A stretch of DNA of 40,083 bases. Origin: a virus. The stretch is taken from positions 1 through 40,083 of IMG/VR virus record IMGVR_UViG_3300044491_001150. One strand, 5' to 3'. A program made the position numbers and the translations under genes. The notes below the pieces were generated by a model. It saw only the letters and a list, made by a program, of their open reading frames with translations, was not told the origin of the DNA and searched no databases. Every line of letters begins with the position of its first letter. Within the stretch, counting starts at the first letter, position 1. Of this stretch, positions 17,301-24,766 are shown piece by piece.

Positions 17301-17405
17301 TTAATCGTCCTCGTAAATGTGGGTATCTTCTACATAATCATTTCTATGTTTCCAGTGAAACCAAACTGCTTGAATCTTTTTAATTAAACTCTTTATTAAA
17401 TCCAT
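17301..17405 (-). CDS. Tiny acidic-tailed protein (34 aa)
   Basis: The frame begins MDLIKSLIKKIQAVWFHW and ends in an acidic YEDD tail. It starts inside the end of the SGNH gene (25-bp overlap) and ends 45 bp before the next promoter. Amphipathic N-terminal helix. Unknown function; included because it fills the gap with a sensible overlap. Confidence 0.45.
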   Translation of the reverse strand: MDLIKSLIKKIQAVWFHWKHRNDYVEDTHIYEDD

Positions 17406-18147
17406 ATTTCTTTATATCCTTTACTATTCTATCATGCATTAGTGCATGTCCTTCTTCTAACGGATGGTCTTTTTCTCCAAAGGGTACTCCCGCCTTTTTA
17501 CACATATCATACATACCTTCTTCTTTTAGAAAAGGCAACCTTTTAAACCATTCCTTCTTACCTATTTGGGGAGTTTCCCATACAAAGTTTGCTCCCTCTC
17601 TAAATGTATGTTCTAAGTAGTCTGGTAAATGTACATAGGGAGTATTCGACATAGTATAATTCAAAACATTAATTCCTATTGACTTTAAGTAAATATTAGT
17701 TGTATACATATAATGTAAGTTATATATTAAATTAAATGGCATATTTCTTACATGCACCATATAATCCTGTAAAGATTTCTTAATAACACCTGGTACAGGA
17801 TTTTTAGTTATATAACTATTTTCTTTATCCACAAATCCAGTTTTAGGATTCCAGTTAAAGTTTGCCCAATTAGCTGCTCTCCATATAAACTCATGATTAT
17901 TTAGAGGTGCCCACTCTAAATACTCCATTCTATTAATTCCAGACCACATAATTACTACAAGTTTGGGTTGAAAGAATTGAGGCACATCATTTATAGTTGT
18001 CCTCCATATTCTATCATTACTTCCTCCAACCTTTCCATGATTTATACACTCTTGATTAAACTCTTCTGAAACAGACCAAGCAAACTTATGCTTCTTCTTT
18101 CCAACTTCCATTCCTCTAACAAAACTACATCCATTCCAATATATCAT
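17380..18147 (-). CDS. SGNH/GDSL-type hydrolase-like protein
   Basis: 255 residues. YWNGCSFVRGMEVG gives block I (GCSF in place of GDS), HGKVGGSNDRIWR the Gly/Asn blocks, VVIMWSGINRMEY the block III-like segment, and KDHPLEEGHALMHDR the C-terminal DxxH/His region. This is the SGNH hydrolase layout, where Ser, Asp and His cleave or transfer acyl groups on sugars or lipids. The gene overlaps the carbamoyltransferase by 4 bp, suggesting both decorate the same molecule. The substrate is unknown. Confidence 0.7.
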   Translation of the reverse strand: MIYWNGCSFVRGMEVGKKKHKFAWSVSEEFNQECINHGKVGGSNDRIWRTTINDVPQFFQPKLVVIMWSGINRMEYLEWAPLNNHEFIWRAANWANFNWNPKTGFVDKENSYITKNPVPGVIKKSLQDYMVHVRNMPFNLIYNLHYMYTTNIYLKSIGINVLNYTMSNTPYVHLPDYLEHTFREGANFVWETPQIGKKEWFKRLPFLKEEGMYDMCKKAGVPFGEKDHPLEEGHALMHDRIVKDIKKYGFNKEFN

Positions 18148-19481
18148 AGTACATCTACTCCATATTTTGTTTCAAATTGTTTTGCATCTTCCCAAGTGTT
18201 CACAATAGGTTGTCCTTTTATATTCAAACTTGTATTAAGTAACATAGGAACTTTAGTTACTTCATAATAATATTCTAGTATTTCTCTAAGATTACTTCCA
18301 TCATTCTTTACTACTTGTACTCTTGCTGTTCCATCTACATGAGTTACGCTAGTGTAGTCGTGTTTTGCCTTAGATACAAACTGCATATATTCATTTGCAT
18401 ATCCTTCAAAGTATTCGTCATAGAACTCCTCTAGTATTGCTGGTGCAAATGGTCTAAACTTTTGTCTTCGTTTTATATCATTTACAGTATCTTTTACATC
18501 AGTTCTAACGTCTGCTAGTAAAGACCTATTACCCAAAGCTCTTGGACCAAACTCTGCTTGTCCATTTGCTACTCCACATACTCTTTTGTATACAAGTTTC
18601 TTTACTATTTTATTAACCTTTAAGTCTCTAAAAATGTTTTCTCCCCAAAAAGTGTGAGGATAATCTAATCGTTTCTTTGTGTGTGCTAATATACAACCAA
18701 GCGCGCTTCCTGCATCGCCTGGATTAGGAAATATCCACATATCATCAAACATAGGACGAATCTTACTATTTGCTACACAGTTTAAGGCAACTCCACCACC
18801 ATATACTAGCTTAGAGCCATGCTTTCTTGCTTCACGCATAATTTTTAGTATTTCTTGTTCTATTGTATACTGCGCACTTGCGGCTATATCGTATGGGTGT
18901 TTCCAAAACCATTTTGTTAAAGGAAATCCATGACTACAATCAGACTGTACTTCTTCTGACATATCTATTTCTGCATCACCATATGCCGCCATACCCATTG
19001 TTATATACTCATCTTCGTTTGGTTTGAGTCCTATTCTTTTCGTAATAGCACTATAAAACATTCCCAAAGACCAAGGGTATTGCTTACTCCATATCTTTTT
19101 TCCATCTTTCCATATAGTTGCTGTGTCATACTCGCCTACTGCGTCTATAACTACACATACAACATCATCAGTAAATGGAGCAGTATAATATCCTGCCGCC
19201 ATGTGACTCTCGTGATGAAAGATTGTTTTTATATCGTAATCTCTTTTTAGCTCGATTCGAGACTGACCATAATGCTCTCGTCTTGCTCTTTTAAACTCTG
19301 TGTTTTCATAATAAATAACTTGGTCTCCTTTCTCTTTTTGTACCAAGTTATCGGGCAACCATCTATCATTTTTAACTCTTGTATATCTTTCGGCTTGGGT
19401 TGCAAATTGTAATTGATTATACTCATCTACCACAGCTATCGCTGCATCATGGAAGCCTTCACTAATTCCTATAAACTTCAT
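18144..19481 (-). CDS. NodU/CmcH-family carbamoyltransferase
   Basis: 445 residues. The N-terminal MKFIGISEGFHDAAIAVVDE is the GxxxxHDA(S/A) start of the family. HHESHMAAGYYT, VVCVVIDAVGEYDTATIW, MGMAAYGD and LVYGGGVALNCVANSKI follow. The YrdC-like C-terminal part has QAEFGPRALGNRSLLADVR and RPFAPAIL. It transfers carbamoyl from carbamoyl phosphate via carbamoyl-AMP to a hydroxyl on a sugar, antibiotic or hydroxymethylated base. Related phage enzymes are known. No hydroxymethylase is in the window, so a surface glycan is as likely a target as DNA. Confidence 0.92.
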   Translation of the reverse strand: MKFIGISEGFHDAAIAVVDEYNQLQFATQAERYTRVKNDRWLPDNLVQKEKGDQVIYYENTEFKRARREHYGQSRIELKRDYDIKTIFHHESHMAAGYYTAPFTDDVVCVVIDAVGEYDTATIWKDGKKIWSKQYPWSLGMFYSAITKRIGLKPNEDEYITMGMAAYGDAEIDMSEEVQSDCSHGFPLTKWFWKHPYDIAASAQYTIEQEILKIMREARKHGSKLVYGGGVALNCVANSKIRPMFDDMWIFPNPGDAGSALGCILAHTKKRLDYPHTFWGENIFRDLKVNKIVKKLVYKRVCGVANGQAEFGPRALGNRSLLADVRTDVKDTVNDIKRRQKFRPFAPAILEEFYDEYFEGYANEYMQFVSKAKHDYTSVTHVDGTARVQVVKNDGSNLREILEYYYEVTKVPMLLNTSLNIKGQPIVNTWEDAKQFETKYGVDVL

Positions 19482-20017
19482 AATTCAAACTTTCCGTAGG
19501 CAAATATATTTTGACTGTATCTCATTCCTTTTGTAATTGTGGTGACTTCGTGTGATGATAGCGAGTGGAATAAAATCATTGTTCCTTGTTCAACAGGTGC
19601 TGAATATCCTTTTACAATTAGTCTACCCCCTTCGTACTCGCTGGGGTCTGACAGCTGAATAGCTGCAGAGATTTTTCTACATTCTCTTTTCTTGTCATAT
19701 AAAGTATCGTCCAATATCATATCATAGTGTAATTTAAAATATTGTCCAACTCCATATCTATTGATAGCTGCTTCAATATGTCCATTTAAGTGTAAGTTAT
19801 AATGTTGTTTATTGAAAGTTTTAAATGCTTCTACGACTTCCTTTCTTTTAATAGGTAAACGATAAGTTATGTCTGCATTTCTGTACCCACCAGTTGTGAC
19901 TTTTCCATCTATGCCCCTGGCACTTGCGGTTATCCATTCATTATCGGGGTGATTTCTGAGTGAATCACATTCTTCCTTAGTATAAAAGTTTTCAATTATT
20001 GCTATCATATTCTTCAT
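19478..20017 (-). CDS. 2OG-Fe(II) oxygenase (prolyl-4-hydroxylase type)
   Basis: 179 residues. FKLHYDMILDD carries the HxD pair, AAIQLSDPSEYEGGRLIV the strand that follows, and MILFHSLSSHEVTTITKGMRYSQNIF the distal His and the Arg that binds 2-oxoglutarate. The full P4H-like core is present, so it should hydroxylate a protein or small molecule. An internal ATG at 20008 is an equally plausible start. It overlaps the carbamoyltransferase by 4 bp. A paralogue with the same PSEYEGG segment lies at 29052-29717. Confidence 0.88.
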   Translation of the reverse strand: MKNMIAIIENFYTKEECDSLRNHPDNEWITASARGIDGKVTTGGYRNADITYRLPIKRKEVVEAFKTFNKQHYNLHLNGHIEAAINRYGVGQYFKLHYDMILDDTLYDKKRECRKISAAIQLSDPSEYEGGRLIVKGYSAPVEQGTMILFHSLSSHEVTTITKGMRYSQNIFAYGKFEL

Positions 20018-20378
20018 TCTTTTTTGGAAATGCCTCTAATATTTTAGACTCCATGCTGAAACATTCCGTGTGTCCACCAAACTTGTGTTGTGTTTTATGT
20101 CTATCTTTCTGAAACTGGTTGTGTAGCTTTTGCTCGAATCTCCAACAATCGTATATCGTCCCGCTCCACAAACGCTGAATCCGAATATCGTAGTTGGTGA
20201 ATCCACGCCCTCTTCGAACTGCGTCTTTGAAGGTTCTTCCTTTTGCGATGCCGACTTTTATAGTTTCTCGTTCCCATGTTTTCATATTAACCAGTACTAT
20301 GCCATATAGTATTCCCTCCCTGTCTTTTTCTTCAGGGTAGTTGCGAAAATACGTTTCGTTGTATATACCTCCTGCCAT
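19992..20378 (-). CDS. GIY-YIG-like (T5orf172-type) nuclease domain protein
   Basis: 128 residues. EGILYGIVLVNMKTWERETIKVGIAKGRTF is a GIY...YIG-like strand pair in which the second motif reads KVGIAK. Arg-rich RRGRGF and a distal EQKLHNQFQKDRH with the catalytic Glu position follow, and the protein ends near FGGHTECFS. These features match the T5orf172/MUG113 branch of GIY-YIG nucleases. It could be a homing-type or DNA-processing nuclease. Catalysis is not certain from the motifs alone. Confidence 0.65.
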   Translation of the reverse strand: MAGGIYNETYFRNYPEEKDREGILYGIVLVNMKTWERETIKVGIAKGRTFKDAVRRGRGFTNYDIRIQRLWSGTIYDCWRFEQKLHNQFQKDRHKTQHKFGGHTECFSMESKILEAFPKKNEEYDSNN

Positions 20379-20671
20379 TAGACAGTAAATAATTTAGTTA
20401 AAAGTCCTGTTAATAATATAAAACAAGCAATAGCATTTAGAATAATTAAGGCTCTATCTTTCCAGATAAAAGCAACAAATAACCAACCTAAACACCCAAA
20501 GAAAGATAATACTGTATCAGCAGTGTTCGATATTCCTGTTGACCTAATAACCATAGCTGCAAGAAGGATAACACTAGCAGTCCATTTAACATACCAATCA
20601 AGGGTAAGTTTTGGTGTAGCACTTTTAAATATCCTGTTGCTGTTTTCCAGCTCTTCTTTTGCATACTTCAT
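20378..20671 (-). CDS. Small membrane protein
   Basis: 97 residues with about three hydrophobic segments (WTASVILLAAMVI, TVLSFFGCLGWLFVAFI, ALIILNAIACFILLTGLL). No signal peptide cleavage site is apparent. Role unknown; it could be a holin-like or superinfection protein. It abuts the nuclease gene and overlaps the ligase N-half stop. Confidence 0.6.
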   Translation of the reverse strand: MKYAKEELENSNRIFKSATPKLTLDWYVKWTASVILLAAMVIRSTGISNTADTVLSFFGCLGWLFVAFIWKDRALIILNAIACFILLTGLLTKLFTV

Positions 20672-21606
20672 ACTCTTTTTACAACGCGAGGTATTATTTC
20701 CCCACTTCTAATAACTTCTACATCACAACCTATTTCTAGGTTTAACGCTTCTATGTAACCAATATTATGTAGAGTTGCTCTACTAATAGTAGCTTCGCCA
20801 ATCACACACGGCTCTAAGATTGCAACAGGTGAGACAGCACCAGACTTACCGACATTCCATTCAACATCAAGTAATCGAGTAACTACTCCTGCCTGTCTAG
20901 TTTTTAGAGCGAAGGCTCCTCTTGGGTGGTGTGAAGTGTGGCCTAATGTTTTAAAATATATATTAGAGTCGACCCTTACAACTTTACCATCCTGAGGATA
21001 CTGGCTATAATCACTATGTGTGACAGTTAAGAATCCCATGTCTTTTATCATAGCCATATCTTCAGTCCAACTATCACATATTGCTGGTTGGATTCCATAA
21101 GCTATAAAAGTTATATCACGAGATTCAAACTCTTTTAAGTCCTTTAGATTCAAAGCACCACTTGCATAATTTCTAGCATTTGGTATTTCTTTTGGTGCAA
21201 CAACTTCTCCAGTAATCTGTTTCAGTCCTTTGCTCCATATTTTATTTGGCACTAAAGTCTTAATTTTATCTGTAATATCTAGCCCTGCTTTTCCATCTCC
21301 ACGAGTCAACGCCTGTGTCAGTACACCTTCTATATAAGTTATAGACACGGCTGCACCGTCTAACTTGGCAGTCATTATGTGTGCTTCTTTGGAATCCCAA
21401 TCTGGTTCTTTATCTTCTCCGACAAAGACTTTCTGTAATGAATACATTGGGTAGGGATGTTGGAATCTTTCTTCACTAGAATCATACCCAACTTTATTTT
21501 CAAGTTCAGTATTCTCTACAAGTCTATCATACACATCATCAGGCAATATTGGGTCGCCCTCAGCGTACTTTTGATTACACAACTCTAGGTATTCTGTTTT
21601 ATTCAT
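20668..21606 (-). CDS. ligA: NAD+-dependent DNA ligase, N-terminal half as a separate protein (adenylation and OB domains)
   Basis: 312 residues. A reduced Ia-like segment (DPILPDDVYDRLV, then FQHPYPMYSLQKVF) precedes the nucleotidyltransferase motif TAKLDGAAVSITY, where Lys81 is the AMP-accepting lysine. LTRGDGKAGLDIT and ARNYASGALNLKD follow. The OB fold (WNVGKSGAVSPVAILEP, ATLHNIGYIEAL, GCDVEVIRSGEIIPRV) closes the protein. It stops exactly where the LigA zinc finger should begin; that part is encoded at 16441-17199. It may adenylate alone but need the other half for nick binding. The predicted transcript begins at its ATG. Confidence 0.93.
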   Translation of the reverse strand: MNKTEYLELCNQKYAEGDPILPDDVYDRLVENTELENKVGYDSSEERFQHPYPMYSLQKVFVGEDKEPDWDSKEAHIMTAKLDGAAVSITYIEGVLTQALTRGDGKAGLDITDKIKTLVPNKIWSKGLKQITGEVVAPKEIPNARNYASGALNLKDLKEFESRDITFIAYGIQPAICDSWTEDMAMIKDMGFLTVTHSDYSQYPQDGKVVRVDSNIYFKTLGHTSHHPRGAFALKTRQAGVVTRLLDVEWNVGKSGAVSPVAILEPCVIGEATISRATLHNIGYIEALNLEIGCDVEVIRSGEIIPRVVKRV

Positions 21607-21612
21607 ATGTAT

Positions 21613-21641
21613 ATTATACAGAATATTTGAGGTTTTGTCAA
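21613..21641 (-). promoter_or_regulatory. Promoter giving a leaderless ligase N-half mRNA
   Basis: Minus strand TTGACA (21641-21636), 17-bp spacer, TATAAT (21618-21613), preceded by AATAGTTC. The base 7 nt past the -10 box is 21606, the A of the ligase ATG, so the message should be leaderless. Confidence 0.85.
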
Positions 21642-21650
21642 GAACTATTT

Positions 21651-21956
21651 TTAAGGTTGATAGATTTTATCTATTGTTTCTTTAAAATGAGTTTCTAAAA
21701 CTCCTTTGACTTCGGATATAGAAAGAATCTCCACTAATGAATCAAAAAGCTCTCTAGTATTATCGAAATCTATAGGTAGCGCAATGCCATCCCTTGTAGG
21801 CTTCCATGTTTCATCAAAGTCTTGATAGTATTTTCGTATGTGTAAATATTCCGTTTCACGAAAAGTATTTACCATTACATATACTTTCTCACTTTTTTCT
21901 TCGTTATAGTGTATACATTTTTCATACACTGCTGGGGCTTCATGTAGTTCTATCAT
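21651..21956 (-). CDS. Hypothetical protein
   Basis: 101 residues, beginning MIELHEAPAVYEKCIHYNE and ending in FKETIDKIYQP. It has alternating strands and a helix (LFDSLVEILSI). No family recognised. It overlaps the next gene by 17 bp. Confidence 0.6.
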   Translation of the reverse strand: MIELHEAPAVYEKCIHYNEEKSEKVYVMVNTFRETEYLHIRKYYQDFDETWKPTRDGIALPIDFDNTRELFDSLVEILSISEVKGVLETHFKETIDKIYQP

Positions 21957-22212
21957 TTCTCAGTATCTTTGCTAAAGGCACGATAGAAGTCACATTATCT
22001 GGAGCTAACAGTCTGTAAGAGTCGGTATCCCAGCAAAACAATAGAACTTGTTTTTGATTAGGTTTTGCTCGATTCTTTTTTGATTGTATATACTTATTAT
22101 CAAAATCCATAGTGCAAACATTATATTTCAATCTGCGACTATTTTGACTTCGATATGTTACTATTGCATCACCTGCAGTGGTAACTCTTTTAATAAAGTC
22201 ATCTTTCTTCAT
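21940..22212 (-). CDS. WYL_2/Sm-like small phage protein
   Basis: 90 residues. DAIVTYRSQNSRRLKYNVCT followed by LLFCWDTDSYRLLAPDNVTSIVPL resembles the Sm-like WYL_2 (DUF2693) phage proteins, in which a strand, a W-D-x-D and an N-V-x-x-I-x-PL end are typical. Function unknown. It shares its transcript with the gene at 21651. Confidence 0.5.
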   Translation of the reverse strand: MKKDDFIKRVTTAGDAIVTYRSQNSRRLKYNVCTMDFDNKYIQSKKNRAKPNQKQVLLFCWDTDSYRLLAPDNVTSIVPLAKILRNDRTT

Positions 22213-22285
22213 CTGTTCCTTGTGGGTGGTTAATATCTATTAGCGTCCCATCAATGGTTATGTGTTACAAGGTCTTTATTAAAGG

Positions 22286-22315
22286 TACAAAAATACACAG
22301 GGAGGTTGCCCTCCC
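22286..22315 (-). terminator. Probable terminator after the HTH gene at 22333
   Basis: Minus strand GGGAGG (22315-22310), loop GCAA, CCTCCC (22305-22300), followed after several bases by a short T-run. Positioned just after the stop of the HTH gene. The T-run is weak. Confidence 0.5.
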
Positions 22316-22332
22316 CATGTTTTCAGGGGTAA

Positions 22333-22803
22333 TTAATCGTTTAGTTTATTAATTAGAGTAGCGAAATACATAGCAGCTTTCCCTGTGAGCTTGCTTATGA
22401 TAGCTGCATCGGCTTCTTCGCCCATGTCACTAATCGCTTTAGTCAGTTCGTCTTGAGCTGCGGCAACATTTACTCTGCCACCACCAGTTCCACCACTGCT
22501 TGACTTAACAGCTGGAGTTTTCTTTACATATACTCCTGCTTTAGTAAGAATCATTCTGACACCATTTGGGCTCTCGCCTAATTCTTCAGCAATCATCTTA
22601 ACAACTTCCATACTGTTTTCTGGAGTTGGTTCTTCTACAGTATACATCTCTACTGCCTGAGCTTTAGCTTCGTCTGTCCACGCCATAGTTCTTTTCCTTT
22701 TTAATGTGTAGTTTTTAGTGTATTCGGCAAGAGTATAAGTATTACGATACCCTGGACACCAACCTGTGGTATCTAGCATTTGTTGGTAAAACCTGTCACT
22801 CAT
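22333..22803 (-). CDS. HTH-like DNA-binding protein (single unit)
   Basis: 156 residues. The N-terminal MSDRFYQQMLDTTGWCPGYR precedes a domain starting MAWTDEAKAQAVEMY with VVKMIAEELGESPNGVRMIL and KAGVYVKK, matching the HTH units of the paralogues at 15722, 34488 and 39228. The C-terminal part is Ser/Gly-rich and then helical. A second start at 22686 with AAGGAAAAG upstream could yield a short form. It has its own promoter (22828-22856) and terminator, consistent with a regulator. Confidence 0.65.
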   Translation of the reverse strand: MSDRFYQQMLDTTGWCPGYRNTYTLAEYTKNYTLKRKRTMAWTDEAKAQAVEMYTVEEPTPENSMEVVKMIAEELGESPNGVRMILTKAGVYVKKTPAVKSSSGGTGGGRVNVAAAQDELTKAISDMGEEADAAIISKLTGKAAMYFATLINKLND

Positions 22804-22827
22804 TGCTTATTTCCTTAATATAAATAT

Positions 22828-22856
22828 ATTATACAAGAAGTTTGGGCATGAGTCAA
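22828..22856 (-). promoter_or_regulatory. Promoter for HTH gene at 22333
   Basis: Minus strand TTGACT (22856-22851), 17-bp spacer, TATAAT (22833-22828), preceded by AATAGTTC. Start near 22821, then AAGGAAAT as ribosome site for ATG 22803. Confidence 0.85.
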
Positions 22857-22866
22857 GAACTATTTT

Positions 22867-23214
22867 TTAATAGCTATACCCGTAGGTAATAATATCATTG
22901 TGATACAGCTCAGCAACATGACTACGAGTATTTAATGTATACCATCCTTTCCAATCGTACATTTCTATTGACTTCTCTACTTCTGATTTATCTATCACTT
23001 CTACTTCTAAATCTAATAGTTCCTGTTCCCAGTTTTCAAATCTTATTAAGTAATCGCAGCTTGCAAATTGTTCTGTTTGCATTATTGGTTTATGCTTATC
23101 AATCCATTTATCTAAACCAATGTAATCTAAACTTAGCATATATAGAGATACTACTCTCTCATATGGATTTCTTGTGACACCAATGGTCTTATTACTTGTT
23201 GTTGTTAATATCAA
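22867..23214 (-). CDS. Truncated sulfotransferase-like protein
   Basis: 115 residues from a TTG start at 23214 with AAGGTG 7 bp upstream. It begins at the 3'-phosphate motif (TIGVTRNPYERVVSLYML) and ends YHNDIITYGYSY. The N-terminal HIPKTGG loop that binds the 5'-phosphosulfate of PAPS is absent, so it is unlikely to be an active PAPS enzyme by itself. It could be a decayed gene or a partner subunit. The reading frame has no internal stop. Confidence 0.65.
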   Translation of the reverse strand: MILTTTSNKTIGVTRNPYERVVSLYMLSLDYIGLDKWIDKHKPIMQTEQFASCDYLIRFENWEQELLDLEVEVIDKSEVEKSIEMYDWKGWYTLNTRSHVAELYHNDIITYGYSY

Positions 23215-23368
23215 TTTTATTCACCTTATATTCTTGTTTTAATTCTCTAGCTAATTCTTTTGCATTATCTAGTTTATAAGGCAATGTTTCTTTATTAAAT
23301 CTATCTATTCTTTCGACAGCATCTAATAATGCTATTAATTTTTGAGTACATTGTTGTATATCATGCAT
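23192..23368 (-). CDS. Small helical hypothetical protein (58 aa)
   Basis: The frame opens MHDIQQCTQKLIALLDAVE and ends KVNKIDINNNK, mostly helical. It overlaps the gene upstream at an ATGCATGA junction (8 bp) and the truncated sulfotransferase start downstream (23 bp). The tight coupling supports translation. Unknown function. Confidence 0.6.
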   Translation of the reverse strand: MHDIQQCTQKLIALLDAVERIDRFNKETLPYKLDNAKELARELKQEYKVNKIDINNNK

Positions 23369-23573
23369 TTTTGATTAAATCCTTAAGAGAGCTTAATTTA
23401 TCTTGTGCTTCGGCAAGTTTGCCTAATTGTTTATCAAACTCATCAATTAAGTCTGAATGTTCTCCTATACCAACTGAGTTGGTAAAATATGTTTTTAGTA
23501 CTGCCTTTGCTTCTAATATTTCAGCTTGATATTTAGCTATCAATGCTTCATAATATGGGTTTCCTCTATGCAT
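23361..23573 (-). CDS. Coiled-coil hypothetical protein
   Basis: 70 residues. HRGNPYYEALIAKYQAEI is followed by a long charged helix (LIDEFDKQLGKLAEAQDKL). Unknown function. It overlaps both neighbouring small genes. Confidence 0.55.
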   Translation of the reverse strand: MHRGNPYYEALIAKYQAEILEAKAVLKTYFTNSVGIGEHSDLIDEFDKQLGKLAEAQDKLSSLKDLIKNA

Positions 23574-23832
23574 TTTTATCTCCTAAAATCCCTGCTGTAA
23601 AAGATATAATAAATCTTTCTTTAGCATTATCATCAATCAATATTTTAAATAATGGTATACACGCTATAAATAACATTACCGCATACGCAATTCCACCAAT
23701 AACTCGGTACTTATATACTATTGAGTTAGGTGCTACTTCTTTTATTGTTCTCATACTTGCTGGGAATGTTCTTAAAAACATCAATGCCCAAGCTGCGAGA
23801 TAAAATGCAATAAGCCATTGAATTGCATCCAT
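23566..23832 (-). CDS. Small membrane protein
   Basis: 88 residues. Hydrophobic segments WLIAFYLAAWALMFL and GGIAYAVMLFIACIPLFKIL, with a basic loop between them. Two or more membrane spans. Role unknown. Overlap of 8 bp with the coiled-coil gene. Confidence 0.55.
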   Translation of the reverse strand: MDAIQWLIAFYLAAWALMFLRTFPASMRTIKEVAPNSIVYKYRVIGGIAYAVMLFIACIPLFKILIDDNAKERFIISFTAGILGDKNA

Positions 23833-23844
23833 TTGTTTTTCCTT

Positions 23845-24504
23845 TTACATATACTCTTGTAAATGTCTTAGACTGCCCATATCATAAGCTGCTAATGCAT
23901 GGTTCTTACCTGCAAAACTTAAGTGTGGGAAGTACGTTTTTTCTAAGTCCTCTTGTTGTGCTTCAATTGTATATACTAGATATAGCTTGTAGCCTCGCTC
24001 CTCTGCTTTTTCGGGCTGAAGTTCTCTTTGCACTAACGCTGGATAGTTCTGTTTTATTGCCCAAATCTTTTCACCAACTTCGAACTCCTCTGCTACGCAT
24101 TGTTCTGGCAGCATAGCTTCTCTTCTACTTTCATAGTCGGTCATTGCCAATTTTTGTGGTACTCCGATTCTATCGATAATACCTTTGACAAATGCTGGAG
24201 ACCTGTATAATGCTTTCGCAATATCACTTACATTGTCTCCATCAAGATATCTTTTTATTGTATCTTTTATTTCTGCTGCTGTTGCAGCCTTGCCTCTGTT
24301 CTGTGCTTTTCTTTTTGCACGGAACTCCATCGTTTCTAGATGGTCTGTAATAATGTTGCCTAATCTTGTTGTGTTGTAAGCTATGTTTAGTATACCACAT
24401 GCTTCTTTCTTGGTGATTGGCTTACTACCATCAGTAGGGTTTAATAACTCAATTACCTTGGTTATATTTGCTTGTGTAAGATTTTCGTGTTTCTTTGTTC
24501 TCAT
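23845..24504 (-). CDS. HTH-containing phage protein
   Basis: 219 residues. The N-terminal half has two HTH-like stretches, ITKKEACGILNIAYNTTRLG and DGDNVSDIAKALYRSPAFVK (I-A-x-x-L then S-x-x-x-V), in a basic context (FRAKRKAQNRGKA). The C-terminal half is KIWAIKQNYPAL, EERGYKLYLVYTIEA and a DMGSLRHLQEY end. Proteins of this pattern occur in T4-like marine phages. It is probably a DNA-binding protein or transcription factor. Confidence 0.6.
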   Translation of the reverse strand: MRTKKHENLTQANITKVIELLNPTDGSKPITKKEACGILNIAYNTTRLGNIITDHLETMEFRAKRKAQNRGKAATAAEIKDTIKRYLDGDNVSDIAKALYRSPAFVKGIIDRIGVPQKLAMTDYESRREAMLPEQCVAEEFEVGEKIWAIKQNYPALVQRELQPEKAEERGYKLYLVYTIEAQQEDLEKTYFPHLSFAGKNHALAAYDMGSLRHLQEYM

Positions 24505-24766
24505 TTTCTACCCCTAGTAAAATTATTGCATAATGTAAAATCTTGAGTAAATCATCAAGATTTCGTCCATCTTTCTTTCCAAATCTCTGAGCATACTTAA
24601 TTATATTTCCTAGACAGAAGCCATCTCCATGTCCTGCATCAAATATAAACTCAGTTGATTGTATTTTATTCATACTATAGTGCTTTCCATATGTGGAATC
24701 AATATAGTCAGAAAGCAACTTTATTGCTTCCTTTTCGTTAAATCTGTTATCTGTATAATCACTCAT
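24449..24766 (-). CDS. DUF3310-like phage protein
   Basis: 105 residues. The central GFCLGNIIKYAQRFGKKDGR with NLDDLLKILHYAIILLG is the core motif of DUF3310, a short phage family known from many T7- and lambda-like phages. The molecular function is unknown, although nucleotide-kinase-type roles have been suggested for relatives. It overlaps both neighbouring genes. Confidence 0.75.
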   Translation of the reverse strand: MSDYTDNRFNEKEAIKLLSDYIDSTYGKHYSMNKIQSTEFIFDAGHGDGFCLGNIIKYAQRFGKKDGRNLDDLLKILHYAIILLGVENENKETRKSYTSKYNQGN

